From the NCBI RefSeq assembly GCF_000959445.1, contig NZ_CP009631.1, positions 2,046,001-2,110,000 of the forward strand: a DNA stretch of 64,000 nt. Direction: 5' to 3'. A model generated the notes under the pieces. That model made no database searches. It was not told the DNA's origin and saw only the letters and a program-made list of their open reading frames with translations. This document shows, piece after piece, positions 21,220 through 30,941 of the stretch (positions within the stretch are counted from its first letter, which is position 1; every line of letters begins with the position of its first letter). The position numbers were made by a program, and so were the translations under genes. Origin of the DNA: Burkholderia vietnamiensis LMG 10929. Lineage in GTDB: Bacteria; Pseudomonadota; Gammaproteobacteria; Burkholderiales; Burkholderiaceae.

Positions 21220-22158
21220 ATGTCCTTCCAGCCCGCCGCGTCCTATACCATTCGCCTGCTTGCGCCGTCCGGTTATCCGCACGATCCCGACGCGATCAAT
21301 CGCGCGCTCGAGCGTTTGAGCAGCGCCCAGCAGCGCATCGAAAACATCGAGGCGACGCAGCGCCGCTTTCAGCGCTTCGGCGGCACCGACGGCGAACGCG
21401 CCGGCGACCTGAACCGCCTCGCCGATCCGCAGCGGGCGCTGCCCGACATCGCGCTCGCGGTGCGCGGCGGCTACGGCGCCGCGCGCATCCTCCACGGGCT
21501 CGACTATCGCGGGCTCGAGCGCCGCCTGCGCGATCAGCCTATCGCGCTGGTCGGCCATAGCGACTTCACCGCGATCCAGCTCGCGCTGTACGCGAAGGCG
21601 CGCATCAAGACCTTCGGCGGCCCGATGCTGTCGGCGGATTTCGGCGCCGAAACGCCGAGCGACTTCACGATGCAGCACTTCTGGCAGACGCTGTCGCAGC
21701 CGAGCACGACGATCGTCGCCGACGTGCCGCAGGTGCAGGCCGTGACCGCGGCGGGCACGCTGTGGGGCGGCAATCTCGCGATCCTGTCGTCGCTGGTCGG
21801 CACGCCGTACATGCCGGACATCGAAGGCGGCATCCTATTCATCGAGGACGTCAACGAGCAGCCGTTCCGGATCGAACGGATGATCTATCAGCTGCATCTG
21901 TCCGGGCTGCTCGCGCGCCAGCAGGCGCTCGTGATCGGGCAGTTCACGGGCGCGCGGCCGTTCGAATACGACAACGGCTACGACATGGAGGCCATGATCG
22001 AGCAGGTGCGCTCGGTGATCGGCATCCCGGTCGTCACGGGCTTGCAGTTCGGCCACGTGCCCGATCTGTTGACGCTGCCGTTCGGCGCACACGCCGAACT
22101 CGTCGCGAACGCGCACGGCTTCCGGCTCACGCTGTCCGACTATCCGCATCTCGGCTGA
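21220..22158 (+). CDS. ldcA: Muramoyltetrapeptide LD-carboxypeptidase (S66 family)
   Basis: LdcA removes the terminal D-Ala from recycled tetrapeptides in the cytoplasm. The 312-residue protein has the catalytic Ser in LVGHSDFTAIQ, the Glu in LFIEDVNEQPFR, and the His in LQFGHVPDLLTLPFG, in the order expected for S66 peptidases. The ATG at 21220 is chosen; a GTG at 21193 would add 9 residues. It is a single gene followed by a terminator. Confidence 0.93.
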   Translation: MSFQPAASYTIRLLAPSGYPHDPDAINRALERLSSAQQRIENIEATQRRFQRFGGTDGERAGDLNRLADPQRALPDIALAVRGGYGAARILHGLDYRGLERRLRDQPIALVGHSDFTAIQLALYAKARIKTFGGPMLSADFGAETPSDFTMQHFWQTLSQPSTTIVADVPQVQAVTAAGTLWGGNLAILSSLVGTPYMPDIEGGILFIEDVNEQPFRIERMIYQLHLSGLLARQQALVIGQFTGARPFEYDNGYDMEAMIEQVRSVIGIPVVTGLQFGHVPDLLTLPFGAHAELVANAHGFRLTLSDYPHLG

Positions 22159-22177
22159 CGGCCGATCGCTAACCTCG

Positions 22178-22202
22178 AAAGGCGGGTCTCCCGCCTTTTT
22201 CT
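22178..22202 (+). terminator. Intrinsic terminator after ldcA
   Basis: GAAAGGCGGG and CCCGCCTTTTTC form a stem with a three-base loop, ending in five T. Confidence 0.9.
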
Positions 22203-22277
22203 TTAAGTGGGCACGCAACTAACCGTCGCCAATTTTCGACGACACGAAGCGCGTCGGTGCTGTTGCATGCACCAGTT

Positions 22278-22287
22278 TTGTCGACAA
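22278..22287. promoter_or_regulatory. Upstream candidate GntR operator TTGTCGACAA
   Basis: The site lies within a 14-base perfect palindrome TTTTGTCGACAAAA (22276-22289). The core resembles operators of FCD-type GntR regulators. A near-identical copy sits on the -35 box of the GntR gene 143 bases downstream. Confidence 0.55.
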
Positions 22288-22419
22288 AATCCCCGGCATG
22301 GTAAACGCCGTAAGCTGCCATGGATGGTGGTTGTAGCCTTGACATGCGCGGGTTTCGTGCGCCGCGCACTGCGCTGGCACACCGGGATGCACGCCGATTG
22401 TGCGAATTCCGGGAAAAGA

Positions 22420-22451
22420 ATTGTTGACAATCTTTATGTCCGTCCTAGGAT
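22420..22451 (+). promoter_or_regulatory. GntR-gene promoter with overlapping operator
   Basis: TTGACA at 22424-22429 and TAGGAT at 22446-22451 are 16 bases apart, a good sigma70 promoter. The palindrome ATTGTTGACAAT (22420-22431) covers the -35 box and matches the upstream TTGTCGACAA site at 9 of 10 bases. This arrangement suggests autoregulation. Confidence 0.7.
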
Positions 22452-22466
22452 GAGGACCATCACACG

Positions 22467-23171
22467 ATGCAGAACATGAACGAGCCCGATATCCCTGCGT
22501 CCGGTGCCGCCGGCCCTGAAGCGATCGCCGAGCGGATCCGCACCGCGATCCTCGAGCATCGGCTCGCGCCCGGCGCGAAGCTGACGGAGGCGCAGCTGTG
22601 CGACGTGTTCGGCGTGAAGCGCGGGACGATCCGCCAGGCGCTGTCGCAGCTCGCGGCCGACAAGCTCGTCGATCTCGAGCCGAACCGCGGCGCCTTCGTT
22701 GCGAGCCCGACGCTGCAGGACGTGCACGAGGTGTTCGAGATGCGCCGCATCATCGAGCTGGCCGTCGTCGAGCGGCTCGCGACGGGGCCGGGCGCGAAAC
22801 GGTTGAAGGGCGTCGCCGCGCTGATCGACAAGGAGCGCCGCGCGTTCGAGCGTCACGACTTCGCCGCGTGGATCCGCCTGTCCGGCGAATTCCATACGGC
22901 GCTCGCCGCGCTCACGGGCAACGCGACGCTGTGCGAATGCCTCGACGGGCTCGTCGCGCGCTCGACGCTGATGTCGGCGCTGTACGAGTCGCACGGTCGC
23001 AGCCCGTGCTCGTGCGACGACCACGACGGGATCCTGGCCGCGCTGGAAGCGGGCGATTCGAAGCGGGCGGTGACGCTGATGGCGCACCACCTGCAGCATG
23101 TCGAACTGAAGATGCTGGACCGGCCCGCGCAAGGGCAGGTCGATTTGCGCGAAGTGTTCGGCGGCGCCTGA
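22467..23171 (+). CDS. GntR-family (FCD) transcriptional regulator of purine catabolism
   Basis: The 234-residue protein has an N-terminal winged helix (residues about 15-75, AEQLCDVF-type segment TEAQLCDVFGVKRGTIRQAL) and a C-terminal FCD ligand-binding helical bundle (about 85-215, EVFEMRRIIELAVVERLA). The metal/ligand-binding His residues of FCD proteins are plausible in EFHTAL and MAHHLQH. It heads the urate/allantoin gene block and is likely its local regulator. The inducer, possibly a purine intermediate, is inference. Confidence 0.88.
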   Translation: MQNMNEPDIPASGAAGPEAIAERIRTAILEHRLAPGAKLTEAQLCDVFGVKRGTIRQALSQLAADKLVDLEPNRGAFVASPTLQDVHEVFEMRRIIELAVVERLATGPGAKRLKGVAALIDKERRAFERHDFAAWIRLSGEFHTALAALTGNATLCECLDGLVARSTLMSALYESHGRSPCSCDDHDGILAALEAGDSKRAVTLMAHHLQHVELKMLDRPAQGQVDLREVFGGA

Positions 23172-23320
23172 GCGGCGACGCGAACCGGCCCGCGCGCCAC
23201 ACGACGAGAGCAATGCAGGCCGGCGGTCAGCGCCGCCGGCCGCCAGTCCGACTCCGGGCGACGACCCGGAGCGATATCGATGACGGTGGAGCGGCCGCAC
23301 GGCCGCGTCAAGGAGAAGTC

Positions 23321-24805
23321 ATGGCTCAGTTCAGTGTGGCGCACGACAGCGCATATCCTGCGGAACAAGGCGGCGAGGGCGGCGATCCGGCCTTGCCGGA
23401 CGGTTACAGCGAGCGTTTGTACAACGAAGATTTGGCACCACTGAAGAACCAGACGTGGGGCGCGTACAACATCTTCGCGTTCTGGATGTCCGACGTGCAC
23501 AGCGTCGGCGGCTACGTGTTTGCCGGCAGCCTGTTCGCGCTCGGGCTGACGAGCTGGCAGGTGCTGATCGCGCTGATCGTCGGCATCACGATCGTGAACC
23601 GGCTGTGCAACCTGATCGCGCGACCGAGCCAGCAGATCGGCGTGCCGTATCCGGTCGCGTGCCGCGCGACGTTCGGCGTGCTGGGCGCCAACGTGCCGGC
23701 CGTGATCCGCGGGCTGATCGCGATCGCGTGGTACGGCATCCAGACCTATCTCGCGTCGAGCGCGCTGGTGATCGTCGTGCTGAAGTTCTTCCCGCAATGG
23801 ATGCCGTACGCGGACGTCCATCGCTACGGCTTCCTCGGGCTGTCGGCCGTCGGCTGGGCCGGCTTCATGCTGCTGTGGGTGCTGCAGGCGTTCGTGTTCT
23901 GGAACGGGATGGAGACGATCAAGAAGTTCATCGACTTCGCGGGGCCGGCCGTCTACGTCGTGATGTTCATCCTCGCCGGCTACATGGTGTGGCGTGCGGG
24001 CTGGCGCAACATCGGCATCAATCTCGGCGGCGTCAAGTATCACGGCGCGCAGGTGATTCCGGTGATGATCACGGCCGTGTCGCTCGTCGTGTCGTATTTC
24101 TCCGGGCCGATGCTCAATTTCGGCGACTTCTCGCGTTACTGCCGCTCGTTCGGCGACGTCAAGCGCGGCAACTTCTGGGGGCTGCCGGTCAACTTCCTCG
24201 CGTTCTCGCTCGTCACGGTAGTCACCACGGCCGCGACGCTGCCGGTGTTCGGAGAGCTGATCACCGACCCGGTCGCGACGGTCGGCCGCATCGATCATCC
24301 GACCGCGGTGATCCTCGGCGCGCTGACGTTTACGATCGCGACGATCGGTATCAACATCGTCGCGAACTTCGTGTCGCCCGCGTTCGATTTCTCGAACGTC
24401 GCGCCGCGGCTGATCAGCTGGCGCGCAGGCGGGATGCTCGCGGCCGTCGCGTCGATCTTCATCACGCCGTGGAACCTGTTCAACAACCCGGCCGTGATCC
24501 ATTACACGCTCGATGTGCTCGGCGCGTTCATCGGCCCGCTGTACGGCGTGCTGATCGCCGACTTCTACCTCGTCAAGCGCGGCCGGCTGGTGCGCGACGA
24601 TCTGTACACGATGTCGGAGCGCGGCGCGTACTGGTACACCGGCGGCGTGAACCGTCGCGCGCTCGCCGCGCTGCTGCCGGCCGCGGTGATTGCGGTCGTG
24701 TGCGTGATGGTGCCGGGCTGGGAGGCCGCCGCGAATTTCTCGTGGTTCATCGGCGCGGGGCTCGGCTTCGCGTTCTACCGGTTGCTCGTGAGCACGAACG
24801 CGTGA
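23321..24805 (+). CDS. NCS1-family nucleobase/allantoin permease
   Basis: The 494-residue protein has about twelve membrane helices and NCS1 features: LKNQTWGAYNIFAFWMSDVH near the N-terminus, VPYPVACRATFGVLGANVPA, and the NxxNNPAVIHYTLDVLGAF-like segment WNLFNNPAVIHY. NCS1 transporters import purines, pyrimidines, hydantoins or allantoin. The position between the GntR gene and allantoin enzymes points to allantoin or urate uptake. AAGGAG lies 6 bases before the ATG. The racemase gene follows after 10 bases. Confidence 0.92.
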   Translation: MAQFSVAHDSAYPAEQGGEGGDPALPDGYSERLYNEDLAPLKNQTWGAYNIFAFWMSDVHSVGGYVFAGSLFALGLTSWQVLIALIVGITIVNRLCNLIARPSQQIGVPYPVACRATFGVLGANVPAVIRGLIAIAWYGIQTYLASSALVIVVLKFFPQWMPYADVHRYGFLGLSAVGWAGFMLLWVLQAFVFWNGMETIKKFIDFAGPAVYVVMFILAGYMVWRAGWRNIGINLGGVKYHGAQVIPVMITAVSLVVSYFSGPMLNFGDFSRYCRSFGDVKRGNFWGLPVNFLAFSLVTVVTTAATLPVFGELITDPVATVGRIDHPTAVILGALTFTIATIGINIVANFVSPAFDFSNVAPRLISWRAGGMLAAVASIFITPWNLFNNPAVIHYTLDVLGAFIGPLYGVLIADFYLVKRGRLVRDDLYTMSERGAYWYTGGVNRRALAALLPAAVIAVVCVMVPGWEAAANFSWFIGAGLGFAFYRLLVSTNA

Positions 24806-24815
24806 GGAGCGCGAG

Positions 24816-25652
24816 ATGAAGATCAAGCTGATCAACCCGAACACGACGCAGCGCATGACCGACGCGATGGGCCGTTGCGCGCGCGAGATCGCGGCCGCCG
24901 GTACGGAGATCGTCGCGGTGAGCCCGCCGATGGGGCCGCCGTCGATCGAAGGCTATTACGACGAGGCGCTGGCGACGCCGGGGCTGCTCGCCGAGATCGC
25001 GCAAGGCGAACGCGACGGCTGCGACGCGTACGTGATCGCGTGCTTCGGCGATCCGGGGCTGTACGCGGCGCGCGAATTGGCGCGCGGCCCGGTGATCGGA
25101 ATCGCCGAGGCGGCGATGCATGCGGCGAGCGTGCTCGCGCCGGGCTTCTCGGTCGTCACGACGCTCGCGCGCACCTGCGGGATGGCCTGGCATCTCGCCG
25201 AGCGCTACGGGATGAAGCGCTTCTGCCGCAACGTGCGCGCGACCGACGTCGCGGTGCTCGAGCTCGACCGGCCCGGTTCGGCGGCGCGGCGCATCATCGT
25301 CGACGAATGCCGGCGGGCGCTCGACGAGGACGGCGCCGATGCGATCGTGCTCGGCTGCGCCGGGATGGCCGAGTTCGCGCACGAGATCGAGCAGCAGATC
25401 GGCGCGCCGGTGATCGAGGGTGTCACGGCGGCCGTGAAGTGGGCCGAGGCGCTGGTGTCGCTGCGCCTCGCGACCGCGAAGCGCGGCGATTATGCGCGGC
25501 CGCTGCCGAAGCGCTACGACGGCGAATTCGCGCGCTTCAGCCCGCCGGACGACGCGTCGGCGGCTGCGCCGGCAAGCGCGGGCGCGCGCAGCGGCAGCGT
25601 TGCGTCGGCGCCCGACGCCGGTTTGCCGCAACCGCACATACACGCGGTCTGA
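24816..25652 (+). CDS. Asp/Glu/hydantoin racemase family, probable allantoin racemase
   Basis: This 278-residue protein has the family fold signature MKIKLINPNTTQRMTDAM and two catalytic Cys positions, in ACFGDPG and GCAGMAEF, as in cofactor-independent hydantoin and allantoin racemases. It is embedded between an NCS1 permease and an allantoinase, so interconversion of R- and S-allantoin is the likely role (inference). The last 40 residues (DDASAAAPASAGARSG onward) are low-complexity and exceed the usual family length. Confidence 0.85.
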   Translation: MKIKLINPNTTQRMTDAMGRCAREIAAAGTEIVAVSPPMGPPSIEGYYDEALATPGLLAEIAQGERDGCDAYVIACFGDPGLYAARELARGPVIGIAEAAMHAASVLAPGFSVVTTLARTCGMAWHLAERYGMKRFCRNVRATDVAVLELDRPGSAARRIIVDECRRALDEDGADAIVLGCAGMAEFAHEIEQQIGAPVIEGVTAAVKWAEALVSLRLATAKRGDYARPLPKRYDGEFARFSPPDDASAAAPASAGARSGSVASAPDAGLPQPHIHAV

Positions 25653-25802
25653 CCTGCACTATCTGCGCCGCTGTATGGGCGCGTCCCGACCTTTTCGCTA
25701 CACTGGGCCGTCGTCGTATCGGCCCGCGCGGCCGGCCTTCGGGCCCCGTGCGGGCCGATGCGAACCCACCATTTCAGCGAGCTTCAGCGGCACTCCGAAC
25801 CC

Positions 25803-26756
25803 ATGTCACTCGATCCCAACTATCCTCGCGACCTGATCGGCTACGGCCGCCATCCCGTGCAGGCGAACTGGCCCGGGCGCGCGCGCGTCGCGGTGCAATT
25901 CGTCCTCAATTACGAGGAGGGCGGCGAGAACTGCGTGCTGCACGGCGATCCGGGCTCCGAGCAGTTCTTGTCGGAAATCGTCGGCGCGGCCGCGTATCCC
26001 GACCGTCACATGAGCATGGAGTCGATCTACGAGTACGGGTCGCGTGCCGGCGTATGGCGCATCCTGCGCGAGTTCGAGAAGCGCGGGCTGCCGCTGACGG
26101 TGTTCGGCGTCGGCATGGCGATCGAGCGCCATCCGGAGCTCGCGCGCGCCTTCGTCGAGCTCGGCCACGAGATCGCATGCCACGGCTGGCGCTGGATTCA
26201 CTACCAGAGCATGACGCCCGAGCTGGAGGCCGAGCACATGCGTCTCGGCATGGAGGCGATCGAGCGCGTGACCGGCGAGCGTCCGCTCGGCTGGTACACC
26301 GGCCGCGACAGCCCGAACACGCACCGCCTCGTCGCCGAATACGGCGGCTTCCTGTACGACTCCGACAACTACGGCGACGACCTGCCGTTCTGGATGGACG
26401 TCGCAGTGTCGGGCGGCCGCACGACGCCGCAATTGATCGTCCCGTACACGCTCGACACGAACGACATGCGCTTCGCGACGCCGCAGGGCTTCAACACCGG
26501 CGAGCACTTCTTCGACTACCTGCGCGACGCGTTCGACGTGCTGTACGCGGAAGGCGACGAAGCGCCGAAGATGCTGTCGATCGGCATGCACTGCCGCCTG
26601 CTCGGGCGGCCGGGGCGTTTTCGCGGGCTGCAGCGTTTCCTCGATCACATCGAGAAGCACGAGCGCGTATGGGTGACGCGGCGTGTCGATATCGCGCGCC
26701 ATTGGCGTGAACATCATCCGTATCAGCCCAATCATCGAGACGAAGGGAAAGCATGA
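25803..26756 (+). CDS. puuE: Allantoinase PuuE (polysaccharide deacetylase fold)
   Basis: PuuE hydrolyses allantoin to allantoate and is unrelated to amidohydrolase-type allantoinases. The 317-residue protein starts MSLDPNYPRDLIGYGRHP and has the NodB-like blocks FVLNYEEGGENCVLHGD, ACHGWRWIHYQ, GWYTGRDSPNT and YDSDNYGDDLPFW. The ATG at 25803 gives the family N-terminus. The stop overlaps the uraD start (ATGA). Its presence beside uraD, alc and allA defines the pathway. Confidence 0.95.
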   Translation: MSLDPNYPRDLIGYGRHPVQANWPGRARVAVQFVLNYEEGGENCVLHGDPGSEQFLSEIVGAAAYPDRHMSMESIYEYGSRAGVWRILREFEKRGLPLTVFGVGMAIERHPELARAFVELGHEIACHGWRWIHYQSMTPELEAEHMRLGMEAIERVTGERPLGWYTGRDSPNTHRLVAEYGGFLYDSDNYGDDLPFWMDVAVSGGRTTPQLIVPYTLDTNDMRFATPQGFNTGEHFFDYLRDAFDVLYAEGDEAPKMLSIGMHCRLLGRPGRFRGLQRFLDHIEKHERVWVTRRVDIARHWREHHPYQPNHRDEGKA

Positions 26757-27274
26757 AGGCGATGCGTTACACGTTGGAGCAACTGAACACGATGGCGCCG
26801 AGCGCATTCGTCGCCGCGCTGTCGGGCATTTTCGAGCATTCGCCGTGGGTGGCCGAGCATGCGGCGGCGAAGCGGCCGTTCGCGAGCATCGACGCGCTGC
26901 ACGAGACGATGTCGAACGCGGTGGAAACGGCCGGCGACGCACGCCAGCTCGCGCTGATCAACGCCCACCCGGAACTGGCCGGCAAGGCGGCCGTGCGCGG
27001 CGAGCTCACGGCCGAGTCGACGCGCGAGCAGAGCGGCGCGGGCCTCGATCAATGCACGCAGGAAGAGTTCGACAAGCTGCTGACGCTGAACCGCACCTAT
27101 CGCGAGAAATTCGGCTTCCCGTTCATTCTGGCCGTGCGCGGCTATGACCGGCACGGCATCATCGCGAACTTCGAGTCGCGCGTGAATCATTCGCGCAGCG
27201 AGGAGCTGCGTGCGAGCCTCGACCAGATCTACCGGATCGCGCGCTTCCGGCTCGACGACCTGATCGACGCGTGA
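26753..27274 (+). CDS. uraD: 2-oxo-4-hydroxy-4-carboxy-5-ureidoimidazoline decarboxylase
   Basis: UraD decarboxylates OHCU to S-allantoin, the last step of urate oxidation. The 173-residue protein has the catalytic His72 in NAHPELAGK, the following [15 protein letters not shown] segment, and [14 protein letters not shown]. The ATG overlaps the puuE stop by four bases, indicating coupling. Length is typical of the bacterial monofunctional enzyme. Confidence 0.96.
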   Translation: MKAMRYTLEQLNTMAPSAFVAALSGIFEHSPWVAEHAAAKRPFASIDALHETMSNAVETAGDARQLALINAHPELAGKAAVRGELTAESTREQSGAGLDQCTQEEFDKLLTLNRTYREKFGFPFILAVRGYDRHGIIANFESRVNHSRSEELRASLDQIYRIARFRLDDLIDA

Positions 27275-27333
27275 CGTCGCACTGCAGCGGCCGCTTCGCA
27301 TCACCGCTTCGCCTCACCGAACAAGGACACATC

Positions 27334-28347
27334 ATGGCTGTTCCGCTTCTCGATCCCGCCGCGCCCGATTTCACGCGGCGCTACGTGAACCTCGCCGACC
27401 CGCGCCTGGGCGCGCAGGCGCTCGAAGCCAGCGACGACTTCTTCGCGCCGAAGGAGCGGATGCTGAACCCGGAGCCGGCGGTCTTCATTCCGGCCAAGTA
27501 CGACGACCACGGCAAGTGGATGGACGGCTGGGAGACGCGCCGCAAGCGCACGACCGGTTATGACTGGTGCATCGTCAAGCTCGCGCGTCCCGGCGTGATC
27601 AAGGGCGTCGACATCGATACCAGCCATTTCACCGGCAACTTCCCGCCGGCCGCTTCGATCGACGCCGCGTACGTCGCCGACGGCGCGCCGACGCAGGCGA
27701 CCGAGTGGATCGAGATCGTGCCGTCGACGACGCTGCAGGGCAACAGTCACCATTACGTCGAAGCGCGCGACGCGCGCGCGTTCACGCATCTGCGCGTGAA
27801 CATCTATCCGGACGGCGGCGTGGCGCGGCTGCGCGTGTACGGCCAGCCGCAGCTCGACTGGGCCGGCGCGAGCGAGACCGAGCAGTTCGACCTCGCGGCG
27901 ATGGAAAACGGCGGCTACGTCGTGGCCGCGAACAACCAGCACTTCGGGCTCGCGTCGAACCTGCTGCTGCCGGGCCGCGGCGTGAACATGGGCGACGGCT
28001 GGGAAACGCGTCGCCGTCGCGAACCGGGCAATGACTGGGCGATCGTCGCGCTCGCGCAGCCGGGCGTGATCCGCAGGATCGAGGTCGATACGGCGTTCTT
28101 CAAGGGCAACTACCCGGACCGCTGCTCGATCCAGGCCGCCTACATGTCGGGCGGCACCGACAGCTCGCTGATCACGCAGTCGATGTTCTGGCCGGTGCTG
28201 CTCGGCGAGCAGAAGCTGCAGATGGACAAGCAGCACTTCTTCGAACCGGAAATCGCCGCACTCGGGCCGGTCACGCACGTGCGCCTGAACATCATCCCGG
28301 ACGGCGGCGTATCGCGTCTGCGCCTGTGGGGGACGCTCGACAAATGA
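27334..28347 (+). CDS. alc: Allantoicase
   Basis: Allantoicase splits allantoate into ureidoglycolate and urea. The 337-residue protein is an internal duplication: each half has a GWETRR-type motif ([16 protein letters not shown] and [17 protein letters not shown]) followed by a GNFP/GNYP element and HVRLN/HLRVN-IxPDGGV-RLR. The ATG at 27334 follows AAGGACA. Its stop overlaps the allA ATG, so the two are coupled. Confidence 0.96.
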   Translation: MAVPLLDPAAPDFTRRYVNLADPRLGAQALEASDDFFAPKERMLNPEPAVFIPAKYDDHGKWMDGWETRRKRTTGYDWCIVKLARPGVIKGVDIDTSHFTGNFPPAASIDAAYVADGAPTQATEWIEIVPSTTLQGNSHHYVEARDARAFTHLRVNIYPDGGVARLRVYGQPQLDWAGASETEQFDLAAMENGGYVVAANNQHFGLASNLLLPGRGVNMGDGWETRRRREPGNDWAIVALAQPGVIRRIEVDTAFFKGNYPDRCSIQAAYMSGGTDSSLITQSMFWPVLLGEQKLQMDKQHFFEPEIAALGPVTHVRLNIIPDGGVSRLRLWGTLDK

Positions 28348-28856
28348 AGACGCTTGCAATCGAACCGCTGACCAGGCAAGCGTTCGCCCCGTTCGGCGAC
28401 GTGATCGAAACCGACGGCGCGAAGCAGATTCCGATCAATCTCGGCACGACGGTGCGCTTTCACGATCTCGCGAACGTCGACGTGACCGACGCGGGCGGCC
28501 GCACGCTGGTCAACCTGTTTCGCGGCCAGCCGCGTGAGCTGCCGTTCGAGGTCAGGATGCTCGAGCGGCATCCGCTCGGCAGCCAGGCGTTCGTGCCGCT
28601 GAACGAGCGGCCGTATCTGGTCGTCGTCGCGCCGGCGGGCGAGCTCGATCCGTCGAAGGTTCGTGCGTTCGTGACGAGCGGCTGGCAGGGCGTCAACTAC
28701 GCGAAGGGCGTGTGGCATCACCCGCTGATCGCGCTGGGCGAGGTCAGCGACTTCATCGTCGTCGATCGCGGCGGCGACGGCCTGAACCTGAACGAGCAGG
28801 ACCTGCCGGAATCGCTGTGGCTCACCGAAGATGCGCTCGAGGCGGTGATGGTCTGA
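28344..28856 (+). CDS. allA: Ureidoglycolate lyase
   Basis: AllA cleaves ureidoglycolate into glyoxylate and urea, completing allantoin breakdown. The 170-residue cupin-fold protein starts [22 protein letters not shown] and has the family [15 protein letters not shown] and [16 protein letters not shown] blocks. The ATG overlaps the alc stop. A terminator follows at 28889, closing the plus-strand purine operon. Confidence 0.95.
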   Translation: MKTLAIEPLTRQAFAPFGDVIETDGAKQIPINLGTTVRFHDLANVDVTDAGGRTLVNLFRGQPRELPFEVRMLERHPLGSQAFVPLNERPYLVVVAPAGELDPSKVRAFVTSGWQGVNYAKGVWHHPLIALGEVSDFIVVDRGGDGLNLNEQDLPESLWLTEDALEAVMV

Positions 28857-28888
28857 GCGCCGTTGCCGTAGCAGCGATCGTCGAACCA

Positions 28889-28916
28889 GCCCGCGCGACA
28901 TGCGCGGGTTTTTTTA
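28889..28916 (+). terminator. Intrinsic terminator after allA
   Basis: CCCGCGC and GCGCGGG pair around a short loop and are followed by seven T. Confidence 0.92.
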
Positions 28917-29618
28917 TGTCGGTGCGCTTGGGGATCGCGGTGTGGGTGGTGGTCGGCATTCGCGCGCAACACTGCGAGGCAGTGCGGCGCACGGCCACGA
29001 ACCGACACGCAGGGCAGTACGTGTAGCTCGATCGCGCCGATGCGCATGCGATCGTCGCGACGCGTTGGCGCGTGAAGTACGGTTGCCGGCCCGGTGCCGA
29101 TGCGTCGATCTGAAAGCGAACGTGCAGCCTTGCTGAGCATGAAGTGGACGGGGCGTCGTCGTTCGAAGCGATCGTCGCGTTTCGTCGAAGCCGACGCGAT
29201 GACCGTCGCGGCTGGCTGGTGTTCGTGTCGCCGTCCGGCGATTCGCACAGCGCCGTTTCGCCGTCCCGTCGCAAATCTTCGGGCTGCAATCGTGATGGGC
29301 GTGCAGCTGGAACGAGCGTTCCGGGTCCATTCATGATGCCGAACAGGAAGCCCGCCGCGAGACGGCGGCCGTGCGACGCAACCGGCCCGTGTTTTTCCGC
29401 GCCGCATGAATCGCGCTGAGCGCGCATTCCGATCGCGCCGCGTCGCATTCTCTACGCATCGTTCACAGCAGGGCGCAGCTGTACCGTGACGACGGTCACG
29501 CATCACGATCACATCTTCCTGCCGTTCGACGACCTCCCATGAATCTACTGCTCGTGCTGCAGCGTGAAGCGATGCGCGGCTAGCGCGACGGCCGTACCTT
29601 CGCGCCTTCGCACGTGCC
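28917..29618. other. 700-base region without a supported gene
   Basis: Several open frames exist on both strands, but none has a ribosome site, typical codon pattern or recognisable product. A 12-base direct repeat GCGATCGTCGCG occurs at 29048 and 29168. It lies between two terminators (28889-28916 and 29619-29646) that end the flanking convergent operons. It may be decayed sequence. Confidence 0.5.
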
Positions 29619-29646
29619 AAAAAAAACGGGCCCGTCTCCGGGCCCG
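29619..29646 (-). terminator. Intrinsic terminator after puuD
   Basis: Two CGGGCCCG arms around TCTC, read on the minus strand, are followed by eight T. Confidence 0.92.
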
Positions 29647-29694
29647 CATCCACCAACGTATCCCACCGGCGATCACACGCCGGCTCACAGCGCC

Positions 29695-30888
29695 TCACTT
29701 CACCGCGCCGCCCTCGAACCAAGCAGCGAGCTTCACGCGCTCGTCGTCGGTCATGTGCGTGACGTTGCCGATCGGCATCGCCTTCAGGCGCACGGCCTGT
29801 TCGTAGATGCGCTGCGCGTTCTTCGACACTTCATCCGGCGTGTCGAACATCACCCCGGCCGGCGCGCTGCCCATCAGCGTCGGCTTGGCCGAGTGGCATT
29901 CGATGCAGCGCTGCTGCAGGATCGGCATGATGTCGTTGACGGCGAGCTTCGGCGCGTTCGCGGCCTCGGCCTGCGGCGCGACCGGCTTCGGCATCGTCCA
30001 CACGAGCGCGCCCGACAGCAGCGCGACGCCGCCGATCGGCAGGTACCACAGCTGCTTGCCGCGGTGACGCATCACGAAGAACTGACGAATCAGCGCGCCG
30101 GCCAGCATGATCAGCACGAGCACGACCCAGTTGAAGCGGTTCGTGTACGTCATCGCATAGTGGTTCGACAGCATCGCGAACACGACCGGCAGCGTGAAGT
30201 AGGTGTTGTGCACCGAGCGCTGCTTGCCGCGCTTGCCGTAGATCGGGTTCGGCTCTTCGCCCTTGAGCATCTTGTCGACCATCTTGCGCTGGCCGGGGAT
30301 GATCACGAAGAACACGTTCGCCGACATGATCGTCGCGAGCATCGCGCCGACGATCAGATACGCGGCGCGGCCCGCGAAGATGTGACACGCGAGGTACGCG
30401 GCGATCACGACGTAGATGCCGACGCAGATGCCGAGCACGCGATCGTTGGTGCCGAGGATGCGGCACAGCGAGTCGTAGACGATCCAGCCGGCAGCGAGAA
30501 AGCCGAGCGCGGATGCGACCGCGACCACCGGCCCCATGTCGAGCACGCTCTTGTCGATCAGGTAGGTGTTCGGCGCGAGCAGGTAGAGCACGAAGAACAG
30601 CGAGAAGCCCGACAGCCACGTCGTGTACGACGGCCACTTCGACCAGTGCAGGTCGTCGGGCATTTCCGGCGGCGCGACCGTGTACTTCTGCATGTTGTAG
30701 AAGCCGCCGCCGTGCACATGCCACAGCTCGCCGAACACGCCGCGCTTGCGCTGGTTCGCGTCGGTCGGCGGCTTGAGGCTGTTGTCGAGCGCGACGAAAT
30801 AGAACGACTCGCCGATCCACGCGATCGCGACGATGACGTGCAGCCATCGCAGCGCGAGGTTCAGCCAGTCGGTGATGAAGCCTTCCAT
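29695..30888 (-). CDS. puuD: Membrane urate hydroxylase PuuD with cytochrome c domain
   Basis: PuuD oxidises urate to 5-hydroxyisourate in the membrane and passes electrons to the respiratory chain. The 397-residue protein has about eight membrane helices in the DUF989 region (residues 1-300), with conserved HVHGGGFYNMQKY, and a C-terminal cytochrome c domain (about 315-397) with the haem motif CIECH (328-332) and Met ligands in KAMPIGN. It follows uraH by 53 bases on the minus strand, so the two act in sequence. Confidence 0.94.
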   Translation of the reverse strand: MEGFITDWLNLALRWLHVIVAIAWIGESFYFVALDNSLKPPTDANQRKRGVFGELWHVHGGGFYNMQKYTVAPPEMPDDLHWSKWPSYTTWLSGFSLFFVLYLLAPNTYLIDKSVLDMGPVVAVASALGFLAAGWIVYDSLCRILGTNDRVLGICVGIYVVIAAYLACHIFAGRAAYLIVGAMLATIMSANVFFVIIPGQRKMVDKMLKGEEPNPIYGKRGKQRSVHNTYFTLPVVFAMLSNHYAMTYTNRFNWVVLVLIMLAGALIRQFFVMRHRGKQLWYLPIGGVALLSGALVWTMPKPVAPQAEAANAPKLAVNDIMPILQQRCIECHSAKPTLMGSAPAGVMFDTPDEVSKNAQRIYEQAVRLKAMPIGNVTHMTDDERVKLAAWFEGGAVK

Positions 30889-30941
30889 GAAACTCCTCCA
30901 GACTCAGATCGTTGTCTTCGATGCAGGCGCCGATGCGTATG

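Noticed and set aside
28822..29448. 208-residue minus-strand open frame in the gap after allA
   Set aside because: Ser/Arg/Thr-rich with no family similarity, crosses a terminator and overlaps allA.
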